Assembly: GCA_964634885.1 (NCBI GenBank)
Contig: CAZWLN010000028.1
Location: 1 to 57,041, forward strand
Length of the DNA: 57,041 nt
Direction of reading: 5' to 3'
Source of the DNA: DAINRZ01 sp964634885
GTDB taxonomy: Bacteria > Bacteroidota > Ignavibacteria > Kapaibacteriales > UBA2268
Each line of letters opens with the position of its first letter. Position 1 is the stretch's first letter. This document shows positions 43,870-53,253 of this stretch, piece after piece. Both the position numbers and the translations under genes were made by a program. The notes below the pieces were generated by a model. It was not told the DNA's origin and did no database searches. It worked only from the letters and a program-made list of their open reading frames with translations.

Positions 43870-45084
43870 ATGTTTCCTGGAATAAATGAGCAGATGGACC
43901 TGATTCGCTCTGGCGCAGTAGAGATCATACCGGAAGACGAACTGGTTAAGAAAATCGAGAAGTCCATCAAAGAAAACAAACCGATGAATATTAAGCTGGG
44001 CTGCGATCCCAGCAGGCCCGACCTGCATGTAGGCCATGCGGTCGTGCTCCACAAAATGAGGGAATTCCAGGACCTGGGACATAAGGCTATTCTCATCATC
44101 GGCGACTTCACAGCCATGATCGGCGACCCGTCCGGCAAATCCAAAACCAGGCCCCAGCTTACGATGGAGGAGACACGTATCAACGGGCAGTCTTACTTAG
44201 AGCAGGCAACACTCGTACTCAGCCGCAACAACCTCGAAGTAAGGTACAACTCCGAATGGCTCGGTAAGATGAACTTCAACGACGTCATCATCCTGTCTTC
44301 AAAATACACCGTCGCTCAGCTTCTCGAGAGGGACGACTTCTCAAAAAGGTTCCGCTCCGGCGCCCCCATCAGCGTACATGAACTGATGTACCCACTTGCA
44401 CAGGCAATGGATTCTGTTGCCATTCAGTCCGACGTCGAACTGGGAGGCACAGACCAGAAATTTAACCTCCTCGTCGGCAGGGAGATACAGAGGGAGTACA
44501 ATGTCGAGCCGCAGTGCATCCTCACAATGCCCATCCTCGAAGGAACAGACGGCGTCGAGAAAATGAGCAAGTCGCTCGGCAATTACATTGCCCTCACCGA
44601 CACCCCTCGTGAGATGTTCGGCAAAGTGATGTCCATACCTGACGAATTGATTACCCGCTATTACAAATATGCCTCGCACACTCCCGACGCAGATGTGAAA
44701 ATAATGGACGAAGGGCTGAAAGACGGAACCATCCATCCACGCAACGCCAAAGTCAAAGCAGCAATGCAGCTTGTACAGCTCTATCACAGTAAAGAAGACG
44801 CCGATGCCGCTTTCGGGGAGTTTGAAAGAATGTTCGTTAACAAGGAACTCCCGGACGAGATCGAAGAAATTGCTCTGCAGTTCGACTCACCCGTCCAGCT
44901 TGTTGCCGATGTGATTACCCTCGCAGGCATGGCGCCGTCGAAAAAAGAAGCCAAGAGGCTCATCCAGCAGGGTGGCGTTTACATCGACGGCGAGCGCGTC
45001 AACGACTCCATGGAAAGCCACGATTTCTCCGCGCCGGCAATCGTTAAAGTAGGTAAAAGAAAATTCATGAAGATTAGAATATAA
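43870..45084 (+). CDS. tyrS: Tyrosine-tRNA ligase
   Basis: 404 residues from the ATG at 43870, with AAAAGG upstream; a TTG at 43840 is in frame but lacks support. Class I synthetase charging tRNA-Tyr. HIGH-type motif HVGH at 53-56 after LGCDPSRPDL, and KMSKS at 231-235. The C-terminal S4 RNA-binding domain is visible in SKKEAKRLIQQGGVYIDGERV. The GCDPS...HVGH and IIGDFTAMIGDPSGKS pattern is that of the TyrZ-like branch. The gene begins 65 bases after lolD. Confidence 0.97.
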   Translation: MFPGINEQMDLIRSGAVEIIPEDELVKKIEKSIKENKPMNIKLGCDPSRPDLHVGHAVVLHKMREFQDLGHKAILIIGDFTAMIGDPSGKSKTRPQLTMEETRINGQSYLEQATLVLSRNNLEVRYNSEWLGKMNFNDVIILSSKYTVAQLLERDDFSKRFRSGAPISVHELMYPLAQAMDSVAIQSDVELGGTDQKFNLLVGREIQREYNVEPQCILTMPILEGTDGVEKMSKSLGNYIALTDTPREMFGKVMSIPDELITRYYKYASHTPDADVKIMDEGLKDGTIHPRNAKVKAAMQLVQLYHSKEDADAAFGEFERMFVNKELPDEIEEIALQFDSPVQLVADVITLAGMAPSKKEAKRLIQQGGVYIDGERVNDSMESHDFSAPAIVKVGKRKFMKIRI

Positions 45085-45109
45085 GTCGTTAACTATCGGA
45101 GTTAATTGA

Positions 45110-45451
45110 TTGATAAGGATCTACCACAACCCGAAATGCGCCAAAAGCCGCGAAGGCTTGAAATGGCTCGAAGCAAGCGGCCTGGAATATGAAGTAATTA
45201 ATTACATAAGCGCACCTTTTTCCCACGAGGAGCTTAAGTCCCTGATAGAAATGCTCGCGGTCAGCCCTCTCGAACTGATCAGGAAGAAAGAGGACCTCTA
45301 CCTGAAAGAATACAAGGGAAAAAGCCTCAGCGACGATGAATGGATAGGTATAATGGCCTCCAATCCGCGCCTCATCGAAAGGCCGATCGTAGTGAACGGA
45401 GGCAGGGCCGTGATTGCCCGACCACCGGAAAAAATCAAGGATATTCTCTAA
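45110..45451 (+). CDS. ArsC/Spx-family glutaredoxin-like protein
   Basis: 113 residues. The start is the TTG at 45110, supported by CGGAG 8 bases upstream and by the conserved N-terminus IRIYHNPKCAKSR. The redox or catalytic Cys10 lies in HNPKCAKSR (C-x-x-S), followed by LEYEVINYI, and RPIVVNGGRAVIARPP supplies the cis-Pro loop. This matches glutaredoxin-dependent arsenate reductase ArsC and the related YffB. The arginine that binds arsenate may be R93 of ERPI or nearby. No ars operon genes are adjacent, so a housekeeping YffB-like role is equally possible. Confidence 0.85.
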   Translation: MIRIYHNPKCAKSREGLKWLEASGLEYEVINYISAPFSHEELKSLIEMLAVSPLELIRKKEDLYLKEYKGKSLSDDEWIGIMASNPRLIERPIVVNGGRAVIARPPEKIKDIL

Positions 45452-45479
45452 TTTCCATAATAAACAAAGGGAAAAGAAT

Positions 45480-47105
45480 ATGAAAAAATCAGCTTTCCTT
45501 TACATTGCGGCAGCGATTGTTGTTGCCGGAACCATGGCCCTGAGCGCCGAAGATGCGGCCAAAACGAAGAGCATATCGGTCTTCAAGAACGGCCTGGGCT
45601 ATTTCGTCAAAGAGATGAAGGTAAACGTAAACGACGGGAAATATGTTTTCGAGAAGCTTCCGGTAAACACCGGTTTTGAACCGCTGAGCGAGAACACGAT
45701 CAGGTACGACAATACCTACGCACCGGTCAACCCGGTACTTTTCGGTACCATCTGGTTCGCCGCTCCGAACAATACCATCAAAACCGTAAAGGCATACGAC
45801 AAAAAAACTGAGAAACCCCGGCCTTTTAAAACCATGGCCGAATTCATCGAAGCCAACATCGGTAAAACCGGAAACGTCAAACTGAGTAACTTCGAAAAAC
45901 CCTTCCCTGCAAAGATACTTAAAGTGGACGGCCAATTAGTAATACTCGAAAAAGACTCAAAGTGGATGGTAACAGAACTCATCTTCATCTCCAATTTCGA
46001 ACTTAATGACCAGCCCGTAACCGAATTTAAAGATAAAGACATACAGAAAACGATCGAGCTGGAGTTCGAGAAATCCGCTTCGAACCAGGAAATCGATGTA
46101 CTCTATATGCAGAAGGGTATCACCTGGGCTCCCAACTACCTCGTTGAACTTCTCGACGACAGCAAGGCAAGAATTACGCTGAGGGCCAGCCTCCTCAACG
46201 ACATAGAGGACATCGAGAACGCCGGCCTGAACTTCGTCGTCGGTGTTCCTTCCTTCAAATTCTCAAATATTGAATCTCCGCTTCTTTCACACAATAGCGT
46301 AGCAAATTTTCTGACGGGCATGACCGGCTACGGGCCAGGCAGCGCCGATCTGAATATAATGTCAAATGCTCGTCAGGGCATGATTACCCAGGCTTATGAC
46401 TATGCAGCCCCTTCGCCGGCAGAGTCTTACTCCGTCTCAATCGACAACAGCCAGAACGAGGAGTTGTTCCTGTACCGGATGGACGGTGTGAGCCTGAAAA
46501 AAGGCGGCAGAGCGCTGTACAGCATTGCCCAGTTGAACACCGACTATGAGAACCTGTACTCTGTAGAGCTGCCCCGCAACTTCAACTTTTTCAATGCACA
46601 GACCAGGAACGATCATAAAAATGACGTCTGGCGTTCCATCAAGTTCAAGAACGAGTCGAAGATACCGTTTACTACAGGTACCTGCTTCATTACTAAGCTT
46701 AACAACGGTATTTCCGAGCCTGTAAGCCAGAATGAGCTGAAATACACCCCCGTCGGCGGTTCCAATGAAGTAAAAATGACCATTGCCCCGGACATCCTTG
46801 TCACCGACTCCGAAAAAGAAACCGACAGGGCAGAAAAGGCAAAACAGTACACATACTGGTACGACGAAGTAACGATGGAAGGTAAGATCGAGATTAAGAA
46901 TTACAAAGACAAAGACATTAAAATCAAGATATACCGGACAATCGACGGAGAGCTTGTGAAAAGCAACGAGGACTGGGAGTCCGAACAGCGCCTGAGTTAC
47001 AACGACGCAAAGAACAAATGCAACGACGTTTACTGGGAAATCGAAGTTGACGCAAACGAAACAAATACCATCACTTACACGTATAAGATACTTGTGCAAA
47101 GGTGA
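45480..47105 (+). CDS. Exported DUF4139-like protein
   Basis: 541 residues from the ATG at 45480; AAAGGGA lies 9 bases upstream. A signal peptide ends at ALSAE. An N-terminal strand region (SISVFKNGLGYFVKEMKVNV) is followed by YMQKGITWAPNYLVELLDD and ARITLRASLLNDIEDIENAGLNFVVGVP, the DUF4139 signature also seen in the MuiA-type protein at 28813. It lacks that protein's coiled coil and TonB-plug-like insert. The C-terminal half (NYKDKDIKIKIYRTIDGEL, ANETNTITYTYKILV) looks like the DUF4139 beta domain. Role unknown; probably periplasmic. Confidence 0.72.
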   Translation: MKKSAFLYIAAAIVVAGTMALSAEDAAKTKSISVFKNGLGYFVKEMKVNVNDGKYVFEKLPVNTGFEPLSENTIRYDNTYAPVNPVLFGTIWFAAPNNTIKTVKAYDKKTEKPRPFKTMAEFIEANIGKTGNVKLSNFEKPFPAKILKVDGQLVILEKDSKWMVTELIFISNFELNDQPVTEFKDKDIQKTIELEFEKSASNQEIDVLYMQKGITWAPNYLVELLDDSKARITLRASLLNDIEDIENAGLNFVVGVPSFKFSNIESPLLSHNSVANFLTGMTGYGPGSADLNIMSNARQGMITQAYDYAAPSPAESYSVSIDNSQNEELFLYRMDGVSLKKGGRALYSIAQLNTDYENLYSVELPRNFNFFNAQTRNDHKNDVWRSIKFKNESKIPFTTGTCFITKLNNGISEPVSQNELKYTPVGGSNEVKMTIAPDILVTDSEKETDRAEKAKQYTYWYDEVTMEGKIEIKNYKDKDIKIKIYRTIDGELVKSNEDWESEQRLSYNDAKNKCNDVYWEIEVDANETNTITYTYKILVQR

Positions 47106-47156
47106 TTTTTGAAGAATATATTTGTAGTTTTATAAATTAAAAATACTGAGGACCTT

Positions 47157-49226
47157 ATGAGAATAGCCGGGAAATGTTTCATGTGTTTTGTTACGGTATC
47201 TGCATTGATACTGGGAGGCTGCTCCAGCGGCGACAAGAAGAACGAAACCAAAACCAAGGTACCGCCCATCGATTTTGCGAATATGGACAAATCCGTCAAT
47301 CCGGGAGACAACTTCTATATGTTCGTAAACGGCACCTGGATTAAGAATACGAAAATACCTTCGGATTACAGCGACTACGGTGTGTTCCACCAGTTGAACG
47401 ACCAGAACCAGGAAGCTCTGAAAGGGATATTCGAGAATGCTTCAAAAGATAAAAATGCCAAGCCAGGCAGCGACATTGCAAAGATCGGCGCTTTTTACCG
47501 TTCCGGCATGGACACGGCAAAGATCGATGGCGACGGCATCAAGCCTCTTGCCAATGAATTTAAGATGATCGACGACATCAAGACGATACAGGATGTCCAG
47601 ACTGTCGGCGCAAAATTGCACAAACTCGGAGCAGGCCCGTTCTTTGCTTTCTTCTCCAGCCAGGACGAGAAGAACAGTAAGATGATCATTGCGGGCATTT
47701 ACCAGGGTGGCCTTGGGTTGCCCGACAGGGACTATTACCTCAGCCCCGACCCCCGTTCCAAACAGTTAAGGGATGAGTATATCAAGCACATGACAAAAAT
47801 GTTCTCCCTGATGGGCATCGACGAAGCTACATCAGCCAAAAATGCCCAGACTGTTTTGAAAATTGAAACCGAACTGGCAAAGGGTTCCCGTACAAGACTC
47901 GAGCTTCGCGACCCGAATGCCAATTACAACAAGATGAAAACAGCCGACCTTGCAAAGCTGGCCCCTAACTTCAACTGGGCCGAATACTTCAGGAATATCG
48001 GCATTACTGACCCGGGTGAGATCGACGTAAAACAGCCCGGTTTCGTAAAAACATTCAACAAACTGATGAAAGACGTTAAACCCGAGGAATGGAAAGTGTA
48101 CCTGAAATGGCATTTCCTTACTGCCATGTCGTCATATATCAGTTCAAACTTCGACAAAGAGAACTTCAGGTTCTACGGTACCGTCCTTACGGGTGCACCC
48201 GAACAGCAGCCGCGCTGGAAAAGGGTACAGTCAACAGCAAGTGGCGCTCTCGGCGAAGTTGTCGGCAAGATCTATGTAGAGAAATATTTCCCGAAAGAAG
48301 CAAAACAGAAGATGCTCGACCTGGTGAACAACCTGAAAGCATCGTTCAGGGACAGGTTCCAGAAATTATCCTGGATGAGCCCCGAAACCAAGAAGAAAGC
48401 AATCGAAAAACTCGACAAAATCATGGTTAAGATTGGCTATCCCGACAAATGGAGGGACTACGGCAAACTCGACGTAAAAGACGACTCCTACGTACAAAAC
48501 GTCATGAGGTCAGCCTCCTTCGAGTTCGATTACCAGATGGCAAAGATCAATAAACCTGTAGATCTTACCGAATGGCACATGAACCCCCAGACTGTTAACG
48601 CCTATTACAATCCATCCAGCAACGAGATTGTCTTCCCGGCAGCCATACTTCAGCCTCCATTCTTCAATCTCGAAGCTGACGACGCCGTCAACTACGGTGC
48701 AATCGGTGTAGTAATCGCTCACGAGATGACGCACGGCTTCGACGACCAGGGCAGGCTCTATGACCTGATGGGCAACCTGACAAACTGGTGGACATCTGAC
48801 GACTCCCTGAAATTCACCCAGCAGGTAAATGTCCTTGTAAACCAGTACAACACATTCAACGTACAGCTCAAGGACACAACCGTCAACTGCAACGGCGAGC
48901 TTACACTCGGCGAGAATATTGCCGACCTGGGCGGCCTGACGCTTGCGCTCAACGCTTTCAAGATGACTCCGCAGGGACAGAAAGGCGACACAAAAATCGA
49001 TGACTATACCGGCCTGCAGCGTTTCTTCCTGTCCTACGGCCAGATGTGGCGCCAGGTCATCAGGGACGAGGAACTGATGAAACGCGTAAAAGAGGATGTA
49101 CACTCACTCGGCAGGTTCAGGGTAAACGGCGTTGTCAGGAACGTACCCGAATTTTACAAAGCCTTTGACATCAAGCCGGAAAACAAGCTCTATCTCGCTG
49201 AAAAAGACAGGGCTGTAATCTGGTAA
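47157..49226 (+). CDS. M13 family (neprilysin/PepO-like) metallopeptidase lipoprotein
   Basis: 689 residues. The signal peptide ends in LGGCSSGDKK (Cys22), a lipobox. M13 features in order: VNPGDNFYMFVNGTWIKNTKIP near the N-terminus, NPQTVNAYYNPSSNEIVFPAAILQ, the zinc site VIAHEMTHGFDDQG with HEMTH at 522-526, and GENIADLGGL carrying the third ligand ~59 residues later. M13 enzymes cut oligopeptides outside the cytoplasm. GAGGACCTT before the ATG is the ribosome binding site. It lies 51 bases past the DUF4139-like gene and ends at a UUCG terminator. Confidence 0.95.
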   Translation: MRIAGKCFMCFVTVSALILGGCSSGDKKNETKTKVPPIDFANMDKSVNPGDNFYMFVNGTWIKNTKIPSDYSDYGVFHQLNDQNQEALKGIFENASKDKNAKPGSDIAKIGAFYRSGMDTAKIDGDGIKPLANEFKMIDDIKTIQDVQTVGAKLHKLGAGPFFAFFSSQDEKNSKMIIAGIYQGGLGLPDRDYYLSPDPRSKQLRDEYIKHMTKMFSLMGIDEATSAKNAQTVLKIETELAKGSRTRLELRDPNANYNKMKTADLAKLAPNFNWAEYFRNIGITDPGEIDVKQPGFVKTFNKLMKDVKPEEWKVYLKWHFLTAMSSYISSNFDKENFRFYGTVLTGAPEQQPRWKRVQSTASGALGEVVGKIYVEKYFPKEAKQKMLDLVNNLKASFRDRFQKLSWMSPETKKKAIEKLDKIMVKIGYPDKWRDYGKLDVKDDSYVQNVMRSASFEFDYQMAKINKPVDLTEWHMNPQTVNAYYNPSSNEIVFPAAILQPPFFNLEADDAVNYGAIGVVIAHEMTHGFDDQGRLYDLMGNLTNWWTSDDSLKFTQQVNVLVNQYNTFNVQLKDTTVNCNGELTLGENIADLGGLTLALNAFKMTPQGQKGDTKIDDYTGLQRFFLSYGQMWRQVIRDEELMKRVKEDVHSLGRFRVNGVVRNVPEFYKAFDIKPENKLYLAEKDRAVIW

Positions 49227-49258
49227 TACACCGGCCGGAACATATTTTATTCCCTGTG

Positions 49259-49288
49259 ACAGGCAGCTTCGGCTGCCTGTTCTGTTTT
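49259..49288 (+). terminator. Terminator after the M13 peptidase gene
   Basis: ACAGGCAGC (49259-49267), UUCG tetraloop, GCTGCCTGT (49272-49280), then TCTGTTTT. 33 bases after the stop. Confidence 0.9.
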
Positions 49289-49328
49289 ACGCTCCGAAGA
49301 GGAGCAGGCAGTCTGTCGGCTTGTTTGG

Positions 49329-51830
49329 TCATTTGGAAGTAGCGTATTTCCAGGATTCGAACTTCATATTCTTCAGGCATTCGGTTGCGGCATTGTATTT
49401 CGCTTCTTTCTTCGTATCGGCCTTTGCTTTGAAAACAAACGTCTGGCAGGCCCACTCGATTGTTAGCGTACACTCGAACGTCGGCTTGTGGTCTGAACCT
49501 GATACCGAAAAGGCAAATCCAGGTGTTTCTATTTGATGTTTTGTGCAATACTCAAGCAATTTGTTAATACTGCCCTTTTTGTTTACACTGAGCCAGGGTG
49601 CTGTTTTACAGAGCAGTGTACCGGTGTTGTTCGTACCAGTTTCATTCGTACCGGTGTCATTTGTGCCGGTGTCATTTGTGCCGGTGTCATTTGTGCCGGT
49701 GTCATTGGTACCGGTGTCATTCTTGTCTTCTTCGGCAAGATTCTCAGCTTCCTTCCGCTTTTCCCAATATATTCTGATACATTCGTTAACAGTATCGATC
49801 ATTTTCCTCGAAGCCTCTTTCTTTGCAGCCTTTTTATTCGGCCCCATTGCAAACTCTTCAAATTTACTTAATTTTGTGAACAGAGTGCAGCGGCAGAATA
49901 CTACAGGCTTGTCCGCGCGGCCTTTCACCTTGAAGTCGTAGGCGGGAAGGCCCCAACCTTTCTTAGACTGGCACATTTCGAGAAGTTGGCCTGTGTAGTT
50001 TGGGCCGGCTGAAGTGTCTTCCTGAATACGAAATACCGGAGGAGCCACTGTGTTGTCGGCGGCAGTGTCTGTTTTCACAGGTTCTTCTTTCGTCGTTTCG
50101 AATTCCCTGGCAATGTAGCTGTCGGAAAAATCTGTCCCGGCAGCGCCATAAGGCAGGTTGTCAAGGCAATCATCGATATTCTCCTGATCTTCACTGTCAA
50201 CAGGCACTGCCTCCTGGCCCTTTTGAGGAGGCGTTACGGCAGACTGGTAAGGATCCGCCGGCAGGGGTATCTGTAAAAGTACATGAAGGAGTAAATAGAA
50301 TGAATTGGCGGCAGCGTCCTTCTTCTTCAATGCATAGGAATAATGGGGCGCCTGAAAGATATTCCCGTTCTGCCGGCAGGAAGTGCGAACATGGAAATTG
50401 CCTTCGGCAGTGAAAACATCCATATGAAGTTTTTCTATTAATTTCTTTTGCTTCATCATGTTAAGCATTTCCGAGGCAGTCGATTTATAGCTTTCAAGAT
50501 ATTTAAGCGACGTTTTCCTGAATTCCTGCCAGCTTTCGCTCTCGCGCGGCGTCTTGAAAAGAATCCTGTAAATGGAATGGGGGTCGATTGTCATTGTTTC
50601 AAACTTAGTCTCGAGAGTGGAGCGCAGGTTTTCGGGAATGTCCTGTTCGAGGACGGCAACGCTGATCAGCGACTCGAACTTCGATTTGTCCATCTTCAGC
50701 ATTCTTCCAGGTTCAGCATTCTCAAGCAGCCTGCCGATGTTAATCTTCTGGTGTTCCTTGTGGTAGAGGCCTTTGTCGATTTTGTTCTGCAGGATAATCT
50801 GATTGATCGTAGCAACCATGTCGTTAAGCGGTCCGTATTCGAAGGGATAGGCGCTGTTGTTGATGTGTGCCTTCAGGAAGGTGTGGCTGAGCAGGTCCGC
50901 CATCCTCCTGATTGGCGAAGTAATGTGCGTGTAGGCGGGAAGATTAAGCCCGTAGTGGCCAATCAACTGTGTACCGTAGTCAGCTTTGTTGAACCAGATC
51001 TGGCTTCTGCCCCTAAGCGCTTCCATATACTTCGGATTGAGAATGGCTGTATTTATCTGTTTCAGTATCTCGCTTCTGGCGGGCACATTCATGCGTGCCG
51101 TGTGGTTGCGGTAGAGCAGAGGTATATTGTTTTCGGCGCAGTACCAAGCGAGTGACTGGTTTGTCAGAATCATGAATTCCTGGATGACGATGTTGGCTTT
51201 GTGGGCCGACTCCTTCGACAGAGCCATGATGACGCCTTCTTCGTTGGTATAGATGCCCTTTTTAAGGTCGTAAATGGCTAAAGCTCCCTGTTCTCTTCTT
51301 TTATTAAGCAGGAAGTCCGCCAGCCTGTACATCTCTGTGAAATTGGCGTAGTCCGGGTCCTCGGGCTTGTTGTTGATTATGTCGTCGAATTCGTCGTAAC
51401 TGAGCCGTCGTCTGTTGTGGAAAGCTTTTTCGGACAATGTGAATTTGCCGACACTGCCGTCAGGATGGATTTCCATCTCAAAGGTAATTGCCGGCCTGGT
51501 GCTTCCGCCCAACAGGCTGAGAAGGTTCTCGGACAAGAACCGGGGTAGCATGGGTATATTGTACGTTGACCGGTATATTGTCTCGGCTTTCTCAAGGGAA
51601 GTGAAAAACAGTTTGGAACCGGGTTTTACTACCGACGCGACGTCTGAGATAGACACCTGCAGCAGGTAATGGTCGCCGCTATTGACGAGACAGATGCCGT
51701 CGTCGAGGTCCATCGAAGTAGGCCCGTCGATGGTAATACCCTCGACTACCGGCCGGCCTTTGAGAAGACTGTCTATGTCTTCCGGCCTGATGAATACAGA
51801 ATTGCTCTTGCTGAAAGAACTTTCGGCCAT
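49329..51830 (-). CDS. RNB exoribonuclease-like protein with two C-terminal dsRBDs
   Basis: 833 residues from the ATG at 51830, preceded by GAGG at 8 bases; an upstream GTG (51863) lacks a ribosome binding site. RNB catalytic domain: the Asp quartet D35, D41, D43, D44 in TIDGPTSMDLDDG has the exact spacing of E. coli RNase II D201/207/209/210; YTHITSPIRRMADLL (Arg308-309) is the second motif. There are no N-terminal cold-shock domains and no C-terminal S1. Instead it has dsRBD 1 (~610-680: GWGLPAYDFKVKGR, GPNKKAAKKEASRKM), a linker of seven NDTGT units (~698-737), and dsRBD 2 (~752-825: PGFAFSVSGSDHKPTF, KKEAKYNAATECL). It probably degrades or processes structured RNA 3' to 5' (inference). 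Confidence 0.88.
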   Translation of the reverse strand: MAESSFSKSNSVFIRPEDIDSLLKGRPVVEGITIDGPTSMDLDDGICLVNSGDHYLLQVSISDVASVVKPGSKLFFTSLEKAETIYRSTYNIPMLPRFLSENLLSLLGGSTRPAITFEMEIHPDGSVGKFTLSEKAFHNRRRLSYDEFDDIINNKPEDPDYANFTEMYRLADFLLNKRREQGALAIYDLKKGIYTNEEGVIMALSKESAHKANIVIQEFMILTNQSLAWYCAENNIPLLYRNHTARMNVPARSEILKQINTAILNPKYMEALRGRSQIWFNKADYGTQLIGHYGLNLPAYTHITSPIRRMADLLSHTFLKAHINNSAYPFEYGPLNDMVATINQIILQNKIDKGLYHKEHQKINIGRLLENAEPGRMLKMDKSKFESLISVAVLEQDIPENLRSTLETKFETMTIDPHSIYRILFKTPRESESWQEFRKTSLKYLESYKSTASEMLNMMKQKKLIEKLHMDVFTAEGNFHVRTSCRQNGNIFQAPHYSYALKKKDAAANSFYLLLHVLLQIPLPADPYQSAVTPPQKGQEAVPVDSEDQENIDDCLDNLPYGAAGTDFSDSYIAREFETTKEEPVKTDTAADNTVAPPVFRIQEDTSAGPNYTGQLLEMCQSKKGWGLPAYDFKVKGRADKPVVFCRCTLFTKLSKFEEFAMGPNKKAAKKEASRKMIDTVNECIRIYWEKRKEAENLAEEDKNDTGTNDTGTNDTGTNDTGTNDTGTNETGTNNTGTLLCKTAPWLSVNKKGSINKLLEYCTKHQIETPGFAFSVSGSDHKPTFECTLTIEWACQTFVFKAKADTKKEAKYNAATECLKNMKFESWKYATSK
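49618..49722 (-). repeat. Seven-unit 15-bp in-frame tandem repeat
   Basis: Seven consecutive 15-mers with consensus GTRCCGGTGTCATTY on the plus strand, encoding NDTGT (five times), NETGT and NNTGT on the minus strand. Four central units are almost identical, so copy number probably varies by slippage without breaking frame. It forms the linker between the two dsRBDs of the RNB protein. Confidence 0.95.
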
Positions 51831-52026
51831 ATTAAATACCTCACTGAAACTTATTTCGCTCACTCAATTTATTAATTATTTTCAAAATTTCAAAATCTAT
51901 GTAAACTAATTTTCAATTATCAGCTGTTTCATGATTAAAATTAATTGAGAAAATAATTCCATTATTAACATTCTTTAATATTCCTTATATTTGCTAATTA
52001 AGTTATTGTAGTAAGGGAGACGCAAC

Positions 52027-52362
52027 ATGGAGAAAACTTCGGACCTCAGATTAGTAATCGTAACTACGGACACATACGACAACGCCCAAAACATTGCCCG
52101 GAACATCGTTTCGGAGAAGCTGGCAGCCTGCTGCACCATCATCCAGAACTGCATCTCCGTGTTCGGATGGCAAAACACGATACAGGAAAGCCACGAATAT
52201 ACGCTGATGATCAAGACACAGCTAAATAAATTGATAGACCTGGAAACGCGCATTCTGGAACTTCACAGCTATGAAGTACCCGAGATCATCGCTTTGCCGA
52301 TTGACTACACCCATGCTTCGTACCTTAACTGGCTCAGGCAGTCGCTAAGTGAAACTCCGTAA
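52027..52362 (+). CDS. cutA: Divalent-cation tolerance protein CutA
   Basis: 111 residues, single CutA1 domain. CutA is a stable trimer of PII-like fold linked to divalent metal tolerance; its biochemical role is still debated. Family features: VIVTTDTYDNAQNIARNIVSEKLAACCTII, then FGWQNTIQESHEYTLMIKT and ELHSYEVPEIIALPI, with the usual C-terminal YLNWL. The CC pair in LAACC is conserved in many members. AAGGGAGACGCAAC before the ATG is a good ribosome binding site. Divergent from the RNB-dsRBD gene. Confidence 0.96.
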   Translation: MEKTSDLRLVIVTTDTYDNAQNIARNIVSEKLAACCTIIQNCISVFGWQNTIQESHEYTLMIKTQLNKLIDLETRILELHSYEVPEIIALPIDYTHASYLNWLRQSLSETP

Positions 52363-52365
52363 GCG

Positions 52366-53253
52366 TCAGAAAGTAAGATTCATCCCTATTTTGAAATTTG
52401 TATAGGTCATCGGCGATGCAGAGTCGAAGGGCCAGTTCATGTTGCTTTTCCTGAGGTTAAACAGGATATAGGACACTGCGTATTTGACGGCCATGTTTAT
52501 CACTGGGAAAGAATTGGGGTTAGACTTCAAAATCTCGTCCCCGAAGTAATCGATAGTTCTCTGGATAATAAGTTCACCCACAGCAGGCACCAGCCATTGG
52601 CCGAAGAGGAACCTGGGGTTGACGGCCATGTTCTCGACTGCCGCATTAACATGAACGATGTGGGAAAGGGAGTATATGACACCCGCCTCGCAGAATTGCC
52701 CGAAGCGCGTCGTCTCGTCGTAGTTTTTCAGTACCGGATTCTGGTCGAGGAGTGAATTGCGGCCTTCAAAATCGACTGTTGACCATATTATGCCCGAGGC
52801 ATGATAGAGTGTGAGCTGCGATCCCCCTTCAAATTCATAGCCGTATCCGTTACGGTAACCGGCGCCAAACCGCCAGTTGTCAGTAGTCAGCCCTACCGGC
52901 TCGATCTGCCTTGGTTTCATGTGTGAAGACAGATTGCATGCCGTGAGGTATTCGGCAGCATAGTAATACCTGCCGGGAATGTCCTTGAAAGGGTAATACC
53001 TGCTGGAAGCATATTTCAGGTCGAGAGAGTAGGCCAAAGCAAGGTCACCGCTGTAATCGGCCTTAAGCAGGGATGGTACCGACAAGCCGTAACTGAGTTC
53101 GATCGTAGGGTAATTGATCAGGTGTTCAGGTATGTTCCAGTACTTGTCGAGTATCTTCTCTCCAAGGGTCTTTTCTTCGGGTTCCTCTTCGGCAATGGCC
53201 GCAGAGAAGCCGAGAAAAAGAATCAATAACGCTATTTTCAGACTGGAATTCAA
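52366..53253 (-). CDS. Predicted outer-membrane beta-barrel protein
   Basis: 295 residues. The start is the TTG at 53253, supported by AAGGGTGAA immediately upstream. A signal peptide ends at SAAIAEEE. The mature protein alternates aromatic/hydrophobic and polar residues in strands (LALAYSLDLKYASSRYY, RYYYAAEYLTACNL, FEGGSQLTLYHASGIIW) and ends in a terminal Phe (FKIGMNLTF), the BAM-recognised signature of outer-membrane barrels. No specific family recognised. It is convergent with cutA, with only 3 bases between the stops. Confidence 0.68.
   Translation of the reverse strand: MNSSLKIALLILFLGFSAAIAEEEPEEKTLGEKILDKYWNIPEHLINYPTIELSYGLSVPSLLKADYSGDLALAYSLDLKYASSRYYPFKDIPGRYYYAAEYLTACNLSSHMKPRQIEPVGLTTDNWRFGAGYRNGYGYEFEGGSQLTLYHASGIIWSTVDFEGRNSLLDQNPVLKNYDETTRFGQFCEAGVIYSLSHIVHVNAAVENMAVNPRFLFGQWLVPAVGELIIQRTIDYFGDEILKSNPNSFPVINMAVKYAVSYILFNLRKSNMNWPFDSASPMTYTNFKIGMNLTF

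Noticed and set aside
45106..45112. ATG-less ArsC-like gene might be a pseudogene
   Set aside because: A TTG start with a well-placed GGAG and the intact HNPKCAKSR N-terminus make it a normal gene.
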